Part shown: positions 35,864-48,905 of the stretch, piece by piece
Numbering within the stretch: the stretch's first letter is position 1
Layout of the letters: each line of letters begins with the position of its first letter
Assembly (NCBI GenBank): GCA_910591455.2
Contig: OU342816.1
Coordinates: 1,740,589-1,804,588, forward strand
Direction of reading: 5' to 3'
DNA from: Pholis gunnellus
Taxonomy: Eukaryota; Chordata; Actinopteri; Perciformes; Pholidae
DNA length: 64,000 nt
Position numbers and translations under genes: made by a program
Notes under the pieces: model-generated
Told to the model about the DNA's origin: nothing
Databases searched by the model: none
Seen by the model: only the letters and a program-made list of their open reading frames with translations

Positions 35864-35884
35864 CCCCCCCCCCCCCCCCCCCCC
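35864..35884. repeat. C21 homopolymer
   Basis: An uninterrupted run of 21 cytosines (G21 in the transcript). Its length is unreliable in most sequencing data. Confidence 0.9.
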
Positions 35885-37790
35885 GAGAATAAAGACTTGA
35901 GAGATTTGGGATTACCTGCTCCTCTATCATCGCCTCCTCTCTATCACACGCACCTGCGCCTCGACATGTTTGACTGTTTCAGCTTTCTGGAGCTGTCAAA
36001 GCTGCACTTTCAAGGTCTGCTGAACTAAAGAAAAAAAAACTCTGGCTTTGGAAATTCTGTGAAAGCGGCTAAATGATAATGGCTGAAAGTGTGGGCGCTC
36101 TTCAAGGAGCGATGTAATTCTAAAAGGCTCAGGCCTACTGTATGGTAACTGTAAGAAACCTGTCTCTGTAACGATGAACTAATCTGTCGGGTCTCGTTCA
36201 GTCCGGTTTGTCCATTAAATCTCCTCCAACTCAACCACAAAGGATCGCGCACGCAACTGATCCGCCTCAACGACTGACAATATACCTGCGTATCAGTGAG
36301 ATTTGGTTTTTATGCAGTTTTGTTGTGTTCGGTGCCGTTTGTCCCGTCCTGTCGTGCTGCACAGCTGTCTTTTGTGGATTTGTCTCCTTACAAAAAAATG
36401 ACACGCTTGGATACCTGCAGTGCGCCACAGATGCAAATATGAATTATTGGCTTCCCTTTATTGCATCTGGACCCTTTGTGTTCAAGACAAACATGACTGA
36501 GGAGGCGTGCTTGCTTGTTTGGAGTGCAACAGCGTACTTAATTATACAAAATTCACTACTTCAAACGGCACGACGCTGCCAAACTCTTGTACGGCGTCTC
36601 CGAGTGCTACTGATGTACAACCTGACACGTCTTACTCAGGGAGTTGAGAGGAACACTGACTTATTCACTCTCCTCACTGAGTTACTGTTGCCCCAAATAA
36701 AGGTAAAAACTGCAAAAAAGATGAGTATGTGATCTTCCGTTCCCTCCATCCTTCCTTTCTCCTTGTCATCTCTCATAAACACCCTCCACATCTTCCCCAC
36801 ACAATCTTTTCTGCTGCCCTAAACTACACATAGTGTATTTCCTACATCTTGTTTCCTCCTCTCTTCCCGCTCCAGCCTCCTTCTCTTCCTCAAAGTCCCT
36901 GATTGCTCTTCACCCTGCTGCCTCGCCACACCTCTGCACCCCGCTCGACCTTGACAAACACGCGGAAACCTGTAATTATGCATCACCTGCTCTTCAAAAT
37001 CCTCCCCGTCTGTCTCCTTTCTCCACACTTTTGGCCCTCGCCCCAAAATCCTGTCCTCTCCTTCCTCCCTGGTAAAACACATGTAAACAGGCGGCATCGC
37101 CACGCTAACGTTGGGCCTCTTTTGCAACTCTTTTGGAAATGGAGGAAGTAAAACCCTTCAGGGATCCATCGACTCCCTCGTACTCTCATTCTTTCTCTCC
37201 TTTATCCGGTTCCATGTTCTCTCATCCCTTTATAAGATCTCTCTGATCAGTTCCACCGTACAAACAGAGGAGAACACAACTCTTATTAAAACAACAACCT
37301 TATCACTGTAGTGAAGCCAGCTGGACCAACTCGCTGGTGATTTACACAGAACAGATGTTTGCCCGAAGAAAACAACACTCGAGTGCGTCGAGGGGATGGA
37401 TTTCTTACTTTTCTCTCACAGGAATGTTGCAACAACAGAGTACCCAAAAGCAAAGGTTATCCAGCCATAACGGATTATGTGCTGGTGCTCTAACCTTGTT
37501 GGGAGGTTTTTTTTCTTCTTCTATGAATCTGCTGCTATATTCTTTTCTATTCAAGAAAACCTTTTTTCGTTCCTTTCCTTTTCTCTGCTGTGTTTATCTC
37601 CTTTGTTCCGAGAGAACATTTTCAAAGCTGATGAAGGTGGACGCTGGAGGGGATTTCACTGAGGAGATGAGAGGAGCAAAAAAGGAGGACGAGTACCACT
37701 CCCATTCCAGCACGCACACAAACGGAGACGCAAACACACGGCCATATGGACACACACTTGTTTGAAATTGAAAAAAAGAAAAGGAGAAAA

Positions 37791-38234
37791 AGGGGGGAGG
37801 GGGGGGGGTTGTTACACCAAAGAGGCAGGAGAAAGAGCAAATCAATGGAGGCATGATAATGAATTATTTCCTCGCCAGAGAGGGAGTTGGAGGAGGGAGA
37901 TAAAAGCAGGCCACATGCTGCGCCACTAACAGCCTGGGGGGCTGCTGCCTGTGAATTATGGCGCTTTGGAAACACACTTGCCGCCCTCGGGACCCGCCGG
38001 TTGCAAAGGAAGGGCGAAAAGGGGGAAAAGTAGAAATGAGGAAAGCCGCGAAGAGATGGAGAGGGGGGGGGGGGGGGGGACCAGGTCAAAGCAAAAGCCC
38101 CTCGAGTGCCCGCAAAGCGTGGTTTACATGGCTAATTAGAGACTTAAAGATGAAATTAAAGTGGTGGAAATGAAAGAAGGATGGATAGATGGAGATCAGG
38201 GCAATGGAGACGGAGGCGTGGTGGTGGGGGGGGG
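37791..38234. repeat. Cluster of G homopolymer tracts
   Basis: G runs occur at 37792-37808 (one A interruption), 38063-38079 (17 bases) and 38226-38234, within a purine-rich region. The plus strand could form G-quadruplexes. Confidence 0.8.
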
Positions 38235-39099
38235 CAGCGTTGGATGGGATTAGGCAGCATGTGTAATTATGAGAGATATTAGATATCTGGTAGAGAGCAG
38301 CGATCGTGTCACCAATGAGAAGTCATGTCGTCTTAATGAGCCTTACATGATGTTCCAGATGTACCGTGACATGTTCTCCCCCATTACAACACGATCTGCA
38401 TTTAGAAGTTCCCAGATCACTCCGCCGCCGCGAGTCGCAGATGACGAATGAATTACGAGCACACTTTACTGCACCGGGTTTAACATTCCCCCTCGGCAGA
38501 CATTTGTCTAACTCCTCTCTTTGTTCTTCCTCAACAAAGACGTCCTGCTGAGATTTCCCCCAATTTAGGTGCTTGATTTAGATTAAGGGTTACAGCTAAA
38601 TAAAAGAGTTGTGGGAAGTATACCAATATAAATATATATATATACTCAAATAACCTGTTATGTGAATTATAGGATAATTTAATACCCAATCTGTGGCTGC
38701 AATCTGCTTGCGGCTGATAATTTTAATGATATTCTATTACAAGCAATGGCACAATGGTAACCTCAACTGAACTTATTACTTTTTTAAAAATTTCTCTGCA
38801 ACTGTTACAGTTTTATACATCATCCATCTGCGATGTTAAATACCTTTTACTCGCTGTAGTAATTTAGATTTTGGGTGCACTGGCTTTCCCCTAACTTGCC
38901 TCATCTACTTCATTTATTAATTCACCATGTTTCCTAAAATGTGTTTCGATATCCCTCAGAGAACAGCCGTTGTTTTTAAGTCTAGTACGAGCAAATGCAA
39001 TGGAGCAGTAAGAGCAACCGAGTTTTGCCAGTTGAGCAGAAATCTCGGCATCATTTGTATTCCAACCCGGAAGGAAGCATTGTTCCTGGTTCCCTCGAC

Positions 39100-39400
39100 T
39101 CAAAGCCAAAGGGATTTTAACATTGGATTTTGGATTATTGCAGAAAATAAGCTCTGTGGCAAACACAGCCTACTAATACTTTTGATCAGCAAGATAATAT
39201 TCACATATGAACACCACTTTTATGATATTTGAAGCAAGAATGCAGATATCCTGAAACGAAACGTTCTCTCCAGCCTTCATTTCAGGCATCTAGTTCACCA
39301 TCAAGTCACTTTGAGACGAGGGAACCGGAAGAACAGAAATGCAGAATCATTTGCGGGTTTTCGGACTCATTCCTACAGCACGAGAATAACTTTAACATCT
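39100..39400 (+). repeat. Dispersed repeat family C, copy 1
   Basis: It shares ggattttggattattgcag, then aaaataagctct, then, after a divergent gap, tttcaggcat and actttgagacgagggaacc, then ggactcattcctacagcac, with 59180-59530. The matching blocks are in the same order and orientation. Its class is unknown. Confidence 0.7.
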
Positions 39401-42400
39401 GACCAACATTAGTTGTTCAAGCTCGGAGAACTCATCACGAAACCATCGTGAAACAAAAGGCAAACCACAGTTTGGGCCGATGTATAATCTCATCCGTTAT
39501 TACTGACGCACAGGTAAAGGTATGAACACCTGGTTTGGATTAATATGATAATGAATACTCTCATGTTTATTGTCAATGTGAAACCTATTGTGATGTTTCT
39601 ATGGTGCAACAAAAAGGTGGATGTCAGGATGCGGGTAGAGGATGTTTTACTCCGACACTAAAGGGTTTTACGTCTCGTCTCTTACCGACAATGAAAGCTG
39701 GTTTTATGCAACATTGAGGATTTTTTTCACCTAAACTGAACCGCTCTATATTCCTCAGAACTAATAAACAAAAAGAGGATGTCACCAGGAATGAAGGAAC
39801 ACCTCGACTTAAATCAGTGTATGAGAAGATTGATATCGCTGTGTTACTGATGATGGAGCCAGAAGGGATCACGATGATCAGCCGACTCTCTGCTGTTTGC
39901 CTGGCAACCTCACGGTGATGACGGCAAGATTCCAAAATCTCTATGCTAAGCTAGGCTAATCGCCTCCTTGCTCCAGCTCAATATTACATTTACGGACATT
40001 AAGAAAGACATTCAAAAGGATCAAATGTATTTTCCAGGTTTAACAAGAGTCCAATAATGCCGACAACAAAGTCAACCTTTCCCAGACGCACTACGCTTTG
40101 TCTTCCTGTCACACTTGTGCCGTGCACGCGTCTAATCTAGCTCGATGTTTACAAAGCTCGGATGTCTCCGCTGAGGGCTTCACTGAAGAGGGCTTCACAA
40201 TGCCTCCGATGCTGCGCACATTTGCGTGTATTTATAATATCATAAAACAAATTGATGGCCCACTGTCTCCAGATGCCCTTTGAGGAGCACTCATTGTTTT
40301 GTTGTTTTCACTTAGGTGCAGGCTATACATCATTAGCTTCTTTGTTTATCAAGGGCCTCAATAAGACACCGTCCGCATGTCCTTTTTATGTTGCCATTTT
40401 TTACAGCCCCTTCGCTCTCCTCTATGCACAAAACATTTGTGTTTATAACACACAGACTTTATCTCACAACACAAAAAATCAAATCTTTAATAGCCGAGTG
40501 TGCGCGCGGTTCATACTTCACCGCCGCTCTTTCTGCACCTCCGCTCCGCTCCAGGGAATTACAGCTGCGTCAGCTAAGTGTTGTGCTAAATAAATGATTC
40601 GGACATTAAACAGACAGCCACAGTTGCCATGACGACCCACCGGGCTTCTCTTCACCGTTGTATTGTGATCGGTGTGCGGGATGACCACCGGCTGGAAGCT
40701 GTTTGTGTCTGTTTGTGTATACGTGAACACACAGCGAGTGAGAGTCTGTATCTGTGAGGCAAATTATGCAAAAACTGGCAAGAAATATTAAACAGGAAGC
40801 GGCTAAAAATAAGAGATGAAGATGTAGCAGTTTATACTATGACACATTTGCCCAATTAGAAGTTATAATCCGTTACATCAGCATGTAAAATGGGAATGTT
40901 TCCAATTTCTATCGGTATTGATTGATATTATTTCAAACTATATCTTGTCGATGGAAACTGTTTTATTGCTCTGAACAGACGGCAAAAAGCTTTTTTGGTA
41001 GCAGCAGTGGTTTATGTTTTGATAACGGAGAAGATCTACGTGGTCACTTGGAGAAGCAATTAAGGATGAACATACAATGAAACCTGCAGGGCACAAAGGT
41101 TGCTTCTTTTCCACTTTTTTTGAGGAAAAATCCTTCGCAAACAATTCTGCTCTCTGACCCGACCGACTACAGACCGCCTCGGCTTTACAGTTTGCTTCAT
41201 GTGCCATCAAAACATGTGCTTTCCACAGGAAATAGATGAAGTTAAAGATGCCAGATACTGTTAATATATTCTACATTACAACTGTGATGAATATAGATCA
41301 AGCCCAATCCCAGAAGCAAACTAGATCACAAGTATCCCATAATTAAACTGCAATACATCCCATCACATACACAATATGTAGTAAGAAATCAGTCTCTCTC
41401 TCAGTGCAGCATGGGAAGGTGCGACCACAGACCAACTGTCCGTTACCTGTTGCTGCAGCTACCTGACTCTGGGTAATTACCCAGGAACAGAGATGGCTCT
41501 CGAAAAGTGCCAGAAAGACGCACATCGGCAATTAGCGGCATAGGTCCATTGAGCGGTAATGAGGCGTCAAGACACTAGCTAGGGGAGAGTGGGCAGGAGG
41601 GGAGGAAAGGAAAGGAAAGGAAAATGAACAGTAAACAGGAAAACGGAAAAAAGGAGCGAAGACGAGGCTGTGGTGGGGATAACGTGGACAGGAAACAATA
41701 GAGAGCAGAGGGGAGGAGATGACATCATGTGGGGGCAGAGGGAACCTCCGAGACCTCCGCTTCAAACTCACTTTGCTGTTAAGAGCTTAACTGGAGGTCT
41801 CTCACCCTCTCGGCTGTCAGAGAACAACAGGCTCCCCATGTACTGAAATCTGATCTCGGCGAGATCATTTGTGCAGATTAAGGGCAAACTGGAGAAACAT
41901 GAAAGATCAAACCTTGACGGGAGGCTGCCAGGCATCCAAACGCAGAGATGCTATCTCGCTGCCGAGGCACCGGGACTCTTTCAGAGCTTCATTGGATACA
42001 TACAAGGTGTAAAACGGAGACAGAGCCCAGCGGGAATAATAGTTTATCCCGTTGCACCAGCTGCACCTGCGCTGTTATTCAATTCAGACGAAATATTTCA
42101 ATTGTGATATGTTTTGTGCTGCTGACATGTCAACCCTGTCTCTTCACATAAAACTACAGACATTTGCAACAGTAAACACACTTTTGACTAAATGTGATGC
42201 CGTCTGGATTTCTTAACTTCTTAACCTTAACCAACGGGCTATAGAGACAGAGAGCACACGGGAGGGGAAAACCATCCATTGCGCTCCATTTACAGTGAAT
42301 AATGAAGCATTCCTGGTCACTTTTGTCTGCTTACAAACAACAGAAACACACCTAAAAGTTACTGTGTGGTGGGAAGAACTAGCAAGAGGGTAATGAACCC

Positions 42401-42892
42401 AGAACATTTTTATCAGCTGCCGAACCGAAAAACTGAGGAAACAAGCGATAAGACGTCAGGCGTCGGGAAGAAGAATGGGAAAACTGTGGATCAATATCAT
42501 TTCTACAGGAAAGGTTTGGAAGTGATGAGTTAATTGTTCCCCATTGATTACAGGGATGCACTAACACATGTCGATCTTATTATCCTGTATATGAAGATGC
42601 AGATGCATGCATGTGGTTGTAGAGTTCATCTATTGTGTGTTCCAGAGGCATTGGCAATGCACACACGGTGAAAACTCATTTCTCCCTTTGGAATACAGTT
42701 TTACTTTGACAATATTAGTTATTATCATCGACTAATCTTTAACACCAGACCATGTGAGATTACATCATCAGCTCAAGGTGTGGTCACAGTTCCATGCAAA
42801 GATTTGCTTTCTTTTCTCTGTTTATCATCAATGAAAGCGGACATCTTTATCTTTTTTTTGGAATATTTATGTTACCAATTTAAAAGCCACAC

Positions 42893-43045
42893 TTTGAGCA
42901 GCTGGTTCACCAGAAACTCCTTCAGCTCAGACTCCAGCGTCTCCTCCTCTGACCCCCCGCTGGACCGGACCCGGGACGTATCGCTGGGCCCGCTGGAGAG
43001 AAGGGAGGCGCGGGAGAACCAGAACCGGGAATGAGCGGGGCCAGA
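42893..43045. other. Isolated CpG-dense, codon-like patch in the large intron
   Basis: About ten CpGs fall within some 90 bases, in an otherwise CpG-poor AT-rich intron. On the minus strand a 51-codon frame with optimal codons (GAG, CTG, AAG, AAC) encodes SEEETLESELKEFLVNQLLK near its end, preceded by tgacag as a possible acceptor. On the plus strand another frame ends with DRTRDVSLGPLERREARENQ and a TGA at 43032-43034. Neither frame has a good donor or a recognised family. It could be a retrocopy fragment, an exon of a nested gene, or chance. Confidence 0.35.
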
Positions 43046-46000
43046 CTGTCAGACCCTGCTGCAGTAAGATGAGAGGTTTCCTCAAGAATCTGGTGCTCGG
43101 AAAGGAACACGACCACTTTAATCCACAGGGACCGCTAGAATCAAGGCACACTTACACATTTAGGTGAACAAATGTGGAGCACAAATGCATCCACATCAAC
43201 GTTTGTTTTCCTTTATCTGACACTGGCTGCTCTTCGTCTCTCACCAGCAGAGCAAATACAACATTTTCATTTTCTTTACTGTATTTCCACTTTCTCTCGT
43301 TTCTCCCACTGGCCATTTCTCTCTCGAGAGGCACTTCTCCATTCTTTCAGCACAGACTTGTATCAACACTTCTTCCCTCTCCTCCTCGTCTCGTCCCCCT
43401 CCTCCATCACTATTTTTGCTACTTCACACTCTCAATTAATCAAACCTGCCGAGTGGCCCCTGCCTGTGTAGCCCAGAATCTCCATATGATTCCACAATTA
43501 TAAACTAACAGACTCACAGTGGAGGAAGAAAGCAAACCAACCACGGGAGGGGAGAGCTGCATATGGGGGCAAGGTGGAGAAACAACAAGACAAAACACTC
43601 GCCTGGTCCTAATTAGATGCTCACCAGCTGTGTGCTTTCTGCAGTTAAATCAAAAGCCGGACTACTGGCTCACTGCGTGGCACCTTAACAACTAAGGCAT
43701 CTGTTAACATGCACTAACAAGGTCTACAGCTGTATAGAGACACGCTCAAGTAATTCTCTATAAGTCAAAACAATTTAACTTTATGAATCAATCTGAACAT
43801 TAGCACCCTTGACATCAAGTTTGAAGCCATCAAAATACTTCAAGAAGCATTTTATATTAAAGAGAAAACAGGGATCTATCAAAAGAATTAATAAAAATCT
43901 TGCCAAAGAGGGAACTGAAGGATGAAGTCACGAAAGTTTCTACTTCATTTTCTTCTCTTTAAAACATCCCATCATCTTCCTGCCGTCCTTCTGCTTTCCC
44001 ACATGTCCTCTTTCTTCTCGTGTTGTTGCTCCTTTACTCCTCTGTTGCTCTCCCAATTTGCTGGCTTGATGACCCCGAGTCCATCATGAAGATTCAGTGA
44101 AATAAACAAGCCAGTGGGCTGACATCGGGGAATCGGCTCCGGAGCGTCGGTTTGTATTCATGACCATCATTGTTTATTTCTGTTCTGCTGCTTTTCACGC
44201 TGGTCTCTGCAGGATCTGGAGGGTTCCTGACAGTCCGAAAGTTTCCGCATTAGGAACTTTTAAAGCTTTTGACCAAAATAACACAGTAAGGCTTCCCGGT
44301 TCCATGGCGGCAAATTAAAGGGCAGCAGCTGATCCTGACACGGGTGTAATCACACTCGTGGAGGTGCACCATGTGATACACAACTCAGATAAGTCTCTCC
44401 ACCCATTCGTCTGGAGAGCCTCTAGATGGGACTCACAGACTAAATCCACTCAATAACCTGGTATCATATGAGAATATTACTGCACACGGCTACGGTTTCA
44501 TCAATTACTACAAGCAGTCAGATACATATGAACTCCCTCTGACTACAACAGTCTGTAATATAAAAAGCTGCATCTTTATCTGTGTGAGCCACTCACAAAA
44601 TAAAAAAAAAAGCTTTGCACATAGCAGCTCTAAGACTTCCTGAATGCTTGTAGCAGAGCTCTCCTGACTCAGAGCTCTTCTACTCTTACTTGGTTTAAGT
44701 CACTGCGTCTTTTGACAGGTTTAACAAAACCGCGGTTGAATTTCTTCCTGCTTCCCCCTTTTTGTTTCCAGTCTAAAATTGTTAAAACAGAGCAGCTAAT
44801 ACTGGTAGAGAGAGCAACAAGTTAGCTGCCTCATTCATGTATTCATTCATTCAAGTTGACCTTTACATCAGGCAAAACTCAAACATGTAGAATAAAACTC
44901 TCAATAGGATATTTTTCTAGTTTGTAATAACATTTGTCTTGAAATCGTTTCCTTTGAACAGCTGACTTTTGTAAAACGAAACGAACATATATCATCGCAA
45001 CACAACACCAGAGAAAGTGGATGAGTAATATTGAATCGTCCCCCTGCTTCTAACTCCAAGAATAAATAAACACTGTCCACCTTGCAGCCACGCAACACAT
45101 GTTCTATTAAAAGCTAATTCAACGAACACATGTTCTGTGCAAAACTCCAGAAAGGTGTCAAAGCCAATATTATGAAGTCAAGCACAGATAACTCTGACTG
45201 CACATTTACAAAAGGTTGCTCGCCCAACACAATGCACACGCAGCCCATGTATCACCGCAGGGCATCTTGTTACACACATGTATCCACAAAGGAGCTCTGA
45301 CATTGTTTGACCGTGTATATTAGAACTGCAGGCTTTAGATATCTCTCAATAAGCCTGCTCACCTGTCAGCTTCGGGGCTTATGCACTGTTGTCTTTCAGT
45401 GAACGGTTAATTGGAATCACCTCGGCTCCGGCATCAACGCCAAACGTCCGCGAGGCAATTTCCTGCACATGTATTATAGTGTAATTACAGTGGTTATAAT
45501 TCGGATACAAAGGGGCACCCGTACAAGCCGTCCCCCCTCCTGCACAATGTTGACACCGTAATAAATGTGAGAAAGCGGAGACCTGTGAAGCCGTACAACC
45601 TTTAAAAAAGCCACAGAGCTGATTCACAGCCATTAGGCTGTCATCTCTGTCCCCGCATTACGCTCTACGGCCAAGAGAAGGTTGATTACTCCGTCCTGCT
45701 GGAGCACGAGGTCGCTCTCTCTGTCTCTCTGTTTGCTTTATCACTAAGCTGAATAACATCGGGGTGTTGGACTGTTGGTTGGGACTAAACAAGCAAACTG
45801 AGGATGCCATATTAGGCTCTGGGAACCTGTGATCGCCATTTATCAAAAGAATAAAAAAACAACTAGCAACAGATAAATTGATGAATACCCACAGCCCAAT
45901 TCCCCAGATTAATTAAACACACTGATTAAATATTGCAAGCATAGCATTTTGGAATTAATAAATATAACTGATAGAAATAAAAAATGCCAATCGTAGAAGA

Positions 46001-46993
46001 AGCAACGTTTTCAAAGAGAATTCCTCTTGAGAAACATTTATGAATCATTTTGTGACCATAACCTTTAACAACACACTGCTGGTTCCTTTTAATACTAATA
46101 ATTTAGGAATGAATCTTTGTTCCACGGCTGCACTGATTGGATTAGAGCAGCGTCTAAATGCCTGAGACGCAAATGTAAATGTGATTGCCGGAGACTACAT
46201 CAGTGAGATTCAGTTATAGCTTTATTCTTTGATTGTAATAGTAAATCCATACTCGTGGATCAAGAAATGGCTGTTTGAGTAAAATCTACTTAACAGAGGA
46301 ACTAAGGAGGCAGTGAAAAAAAAGAAAGGCCATAAAAACAATCTGCTGGTCTTGTTAAAGGTAGAATATGAGGACAAATCGATAAGAATGCAATCATCTC
46401 AGGAGTATTCTCCAAGCAAATTCGCCTCTATTAAATTCCTGGTAAATCAAATAAATAATAGAAGATGCATTTGGGTGGCAACAAAACACAGAGATTTGCA
46501 GAGCGGTGCGCTCGACAAGGGTTTATACATTGAATAAAGCAGAGACAACAAAGAGACCAGAACAACACAATCTGCACTTCTTAACAGCGCAGGTTCAGTG
46601 ACTGTGGGAGTAACACAGAAGCTGGAGTCTTCTTTTTGGGGAGCAGCCAGATGGATTTGATTCTAACATCAAAGCTGCAGAACAGAAACAAAGTACAAAC
46701 ACAGGACAACCGTGGAAACCGAAGGAGGATTCCAGAACACATTTCTAACCCCTGTGTTTTGGGTTGCGGGGGGTCTCCAAAACATGAACACAGCTTGGAT
46801 TTCAAATGTATTTCGCGAATGGCTCATCAGTAGTATATCAACCGGGCAAAATCAATAATAATCCTCACATGAGTCTTCTATTTTCTCAGCTTATGACCAT
46901 ATTGCAAATGTTCACCCTGCTGGGCACACCTGTGATTCCTGGCTGCTCTGCTTCCCAAACCGCTCACCGGGAAGAGCACTGACTGCGTCCCAG

Positions 46994-46998
<5 letters not shown>

Positions 46999-47028
<30 letters not shown>
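46999..47028. repeat. (CA)15 microsatellite
   Basis: Perfect CA repeat, 30 bases. Confidence 0.95.
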
Positions 47029-47032
<4 letters not shown>

Positions 47033-48050
47033 CTTATACAACTCAACACCATCAACATTATCCAGAACACCAGATGCGCCACTCAGGAATAATTACTCCC
47101 TCTTGGTGGCGCCTTTCTGCAGCCCAACAGTTAACCTTGAGCGTCACCTGATCAATAGCTTGTTTTATTGCTCCCAGCCCATTTCTTCAACTGCTTGTCA
47201 AACATAAAATGCATTGACAAGCACGGCCTGGAGCCCCGCAGGCAGGCCTGTCGGTAGATAAATAGCGCCGTGCGATGTCTGCTCACCGCCCATCTGGAAG
47301 GTAAGGGGAGTGTAACGGAATAATAGCAGGATGGTTCCCACTAAAACCAGTCATTAGGAGGCTAAATCAGTGGTGAGGCTTAATGGACCCCACACAAGCT
47401 GAATGTATGGAGCCTTAGAAATGGCCACCTGCCACCGCTAGCTGCTGGGATTCATCAGCTTCATCACCGTTTTGGATTCAGATGCAGGTTCTTTCACTGC
47501 AGTTTGATGTGAGAAATGAAAGAAAACGAAAAAAAAAAAAAAGCGAGCCTCAAAACAGGAGCCGCAGCAGGTTGCCATGGCGTCCAACACATTTTTTGAT
47601 GCCCGAAATTTGTGGTGGAATTGTGATTATTGGTCTTAATAAGGTGTTCCACCTTTACTGTGCTCTCAGCTGCCGCTCGGTCTGAAACCCAAAGGCCATT
47701 ACGGCCGCTCCAGATGCTGTAATCATGGCCGGGTCTGGGCACAGGAGCCGCTGTGCGATTATCAATATATCCGCGGCTGAAACACTTTTGTCCTGGCGGC
47801 TGCTGTGGAGCGGCTGACTGGACAGGAGGTCAGCAGCTTTCTATATAGCGATGACAGTAATCTGTGTTCTTTTTTTGTTTTTAAAAGCATGCCATTTGTA
47901 CTGCACGATTTAGGTTTTAAAGATGTTAAATTACAACAAATGCATTGGCAGACTGCACAGTTTTACATTTTTAAAGGATAACATGGACAAACACTTTGTG
48001 TCTTTGTGTTCTGACGAGGAAGAGGAAGAAAATGAGGATGAAGGACTCAC

Positions 48051-48171
48051 GGAAAGCTGTGTAGAACTCGTGCAGGCTGAGGTGTCCGTCGTTGTTGTAG
48101 TCGTCGTAGCGCAGCAGGTCCTGCATGGTGCACTCCAGCAGGCTGTCCTCCAGGTGCTCCTTCATAGAGAT
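48051..48171 (-). CDS. fstl4: fstl4 exon: EF-hand 2
   Basis: The exon has 121 bases: 40 codons plus one base carried into the next exon. It starts ISMKEHLEDSLLEC and contains the second EF-hand with loop DYNNDGHLSLHE. That loop has Asp, Asn and Asp at positions 1, 3 and 5, glycine at 6 and glutamate at 12, so it looks competent for calcium. It ends HEFYTAF. The acceptor is gtgtgttag and the donor is TTC C followed by gtgagt. The split codon C|AG gives the glutamine seen at this place in the family (AF-Q-VVQL), so no exon is missing across the following 26.8-kb intron. Confidence 0.92.
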
Positions 48172-48501
48172 CTAACACACGCAAAACACACGGGCTGAGT
48201 TCATGCACACAGCTGGACAAAAGACATGTGCAGAGGAACTTGTGGGAAGACCAAGTGATATAGGCAACTATATCATACCAATACACACTGTTCTCACAGC
48301 TTATCATATAGCCTTCACTTATCGTTTCCCTCTTCTCATTTCTATTCTGAGCTATCTGCTCTGAGATTATGCACATTCGGTATAAATATAAATTTGACGT
48401 TTTTAAAGGCAGAGATATTACACACATTTAACATTTCAGTATTCTTCTGATAGGGTTTCCTTGGTATTATGTTATGAACATGAACAGCTTCATTCACAAT
48501 C

Positions 48502-48905
48502 TTAAAGGTGCTAAATTTGATATTCAGAGCTTTAATACGGCTGCAATGTAAAGATAGAGTGGAGTAATGTCTACCTGAGCAGAGAATGAAGTCGCTCTCC
48601 CTCCGTGTGCTGTAATCTGAGCTTCTTAGCTGTTTTTCTGTATATAGCTGCGTTGGCCGTGCATGCTATTAGCGCACGTTAGTGCATGTGAGCGTGCCCC
48701 ACTGGCCAGCTCACGCTCGCTGCTCTGCACTGCGCTCATACGGCGGTTACCGCTTATAACGTTGATCCAACCGACAGCATTGTAGCACCAATCAGGTAAA
48801 CACTATTAGCTCTGTCAGCTCCTTTTTCCTTAGCGCTGTTAGCACCGTTAGCTGCAAGCAGCCAGCTCAGCAGTGGAAGTGTGTAGCACCTTTAAGATAC
48901 AGTAG
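48502..48905. mobile_element. MITE-like element with 15-base terminal inverted repeats and TTAA ends
   Basis: atcttaaaggtgcta (48499-48513) is the exact reverse complement of tagcacctttaagat (48894-48908). Each repeat contains TTAA (48502-48505 and 48902-48905), so the element can be read as AGGTGCTA...TAGCACCT between TTAA duplications, as for piggyBac-type insertions. The interior is about 400 bases, CpG-rich, with gttagcaccgttagctgc and gcgcacgttagtgcatg, and non-coding. Family assignment is inferred from the ends only. Confidence 0.75.

Larger units (their letters stand above)
21224..48050 (-). other. fstl4 intron, 26.8 kb
   Basis: This is the largest intron in the window, between EF-hand 2 and Ig1. 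It holds family B (22341-22628, 33984-34130), family A copy 3 (27890-28195), a family D repeat and LINE fragment (30285-30905), family C (about 39100-39400), several simple repeats and homopolymer tracts, purine-rich stretches (26330-26900, 37765-38090), and a CpG-dense patch (42893-43045). Between these I see only unassigned sequence. The split codon across it is intact, so no constitutive exon is missing. Confidence 0.8.

Noticed and set aside
36208..36732. 174-codon plus-strand open frame
   Set aside because: Frames of this length are expected about once by chance in 64 kb on six frames. Amino-acid composition is irregular, codon bias is absent and no motif is seen.
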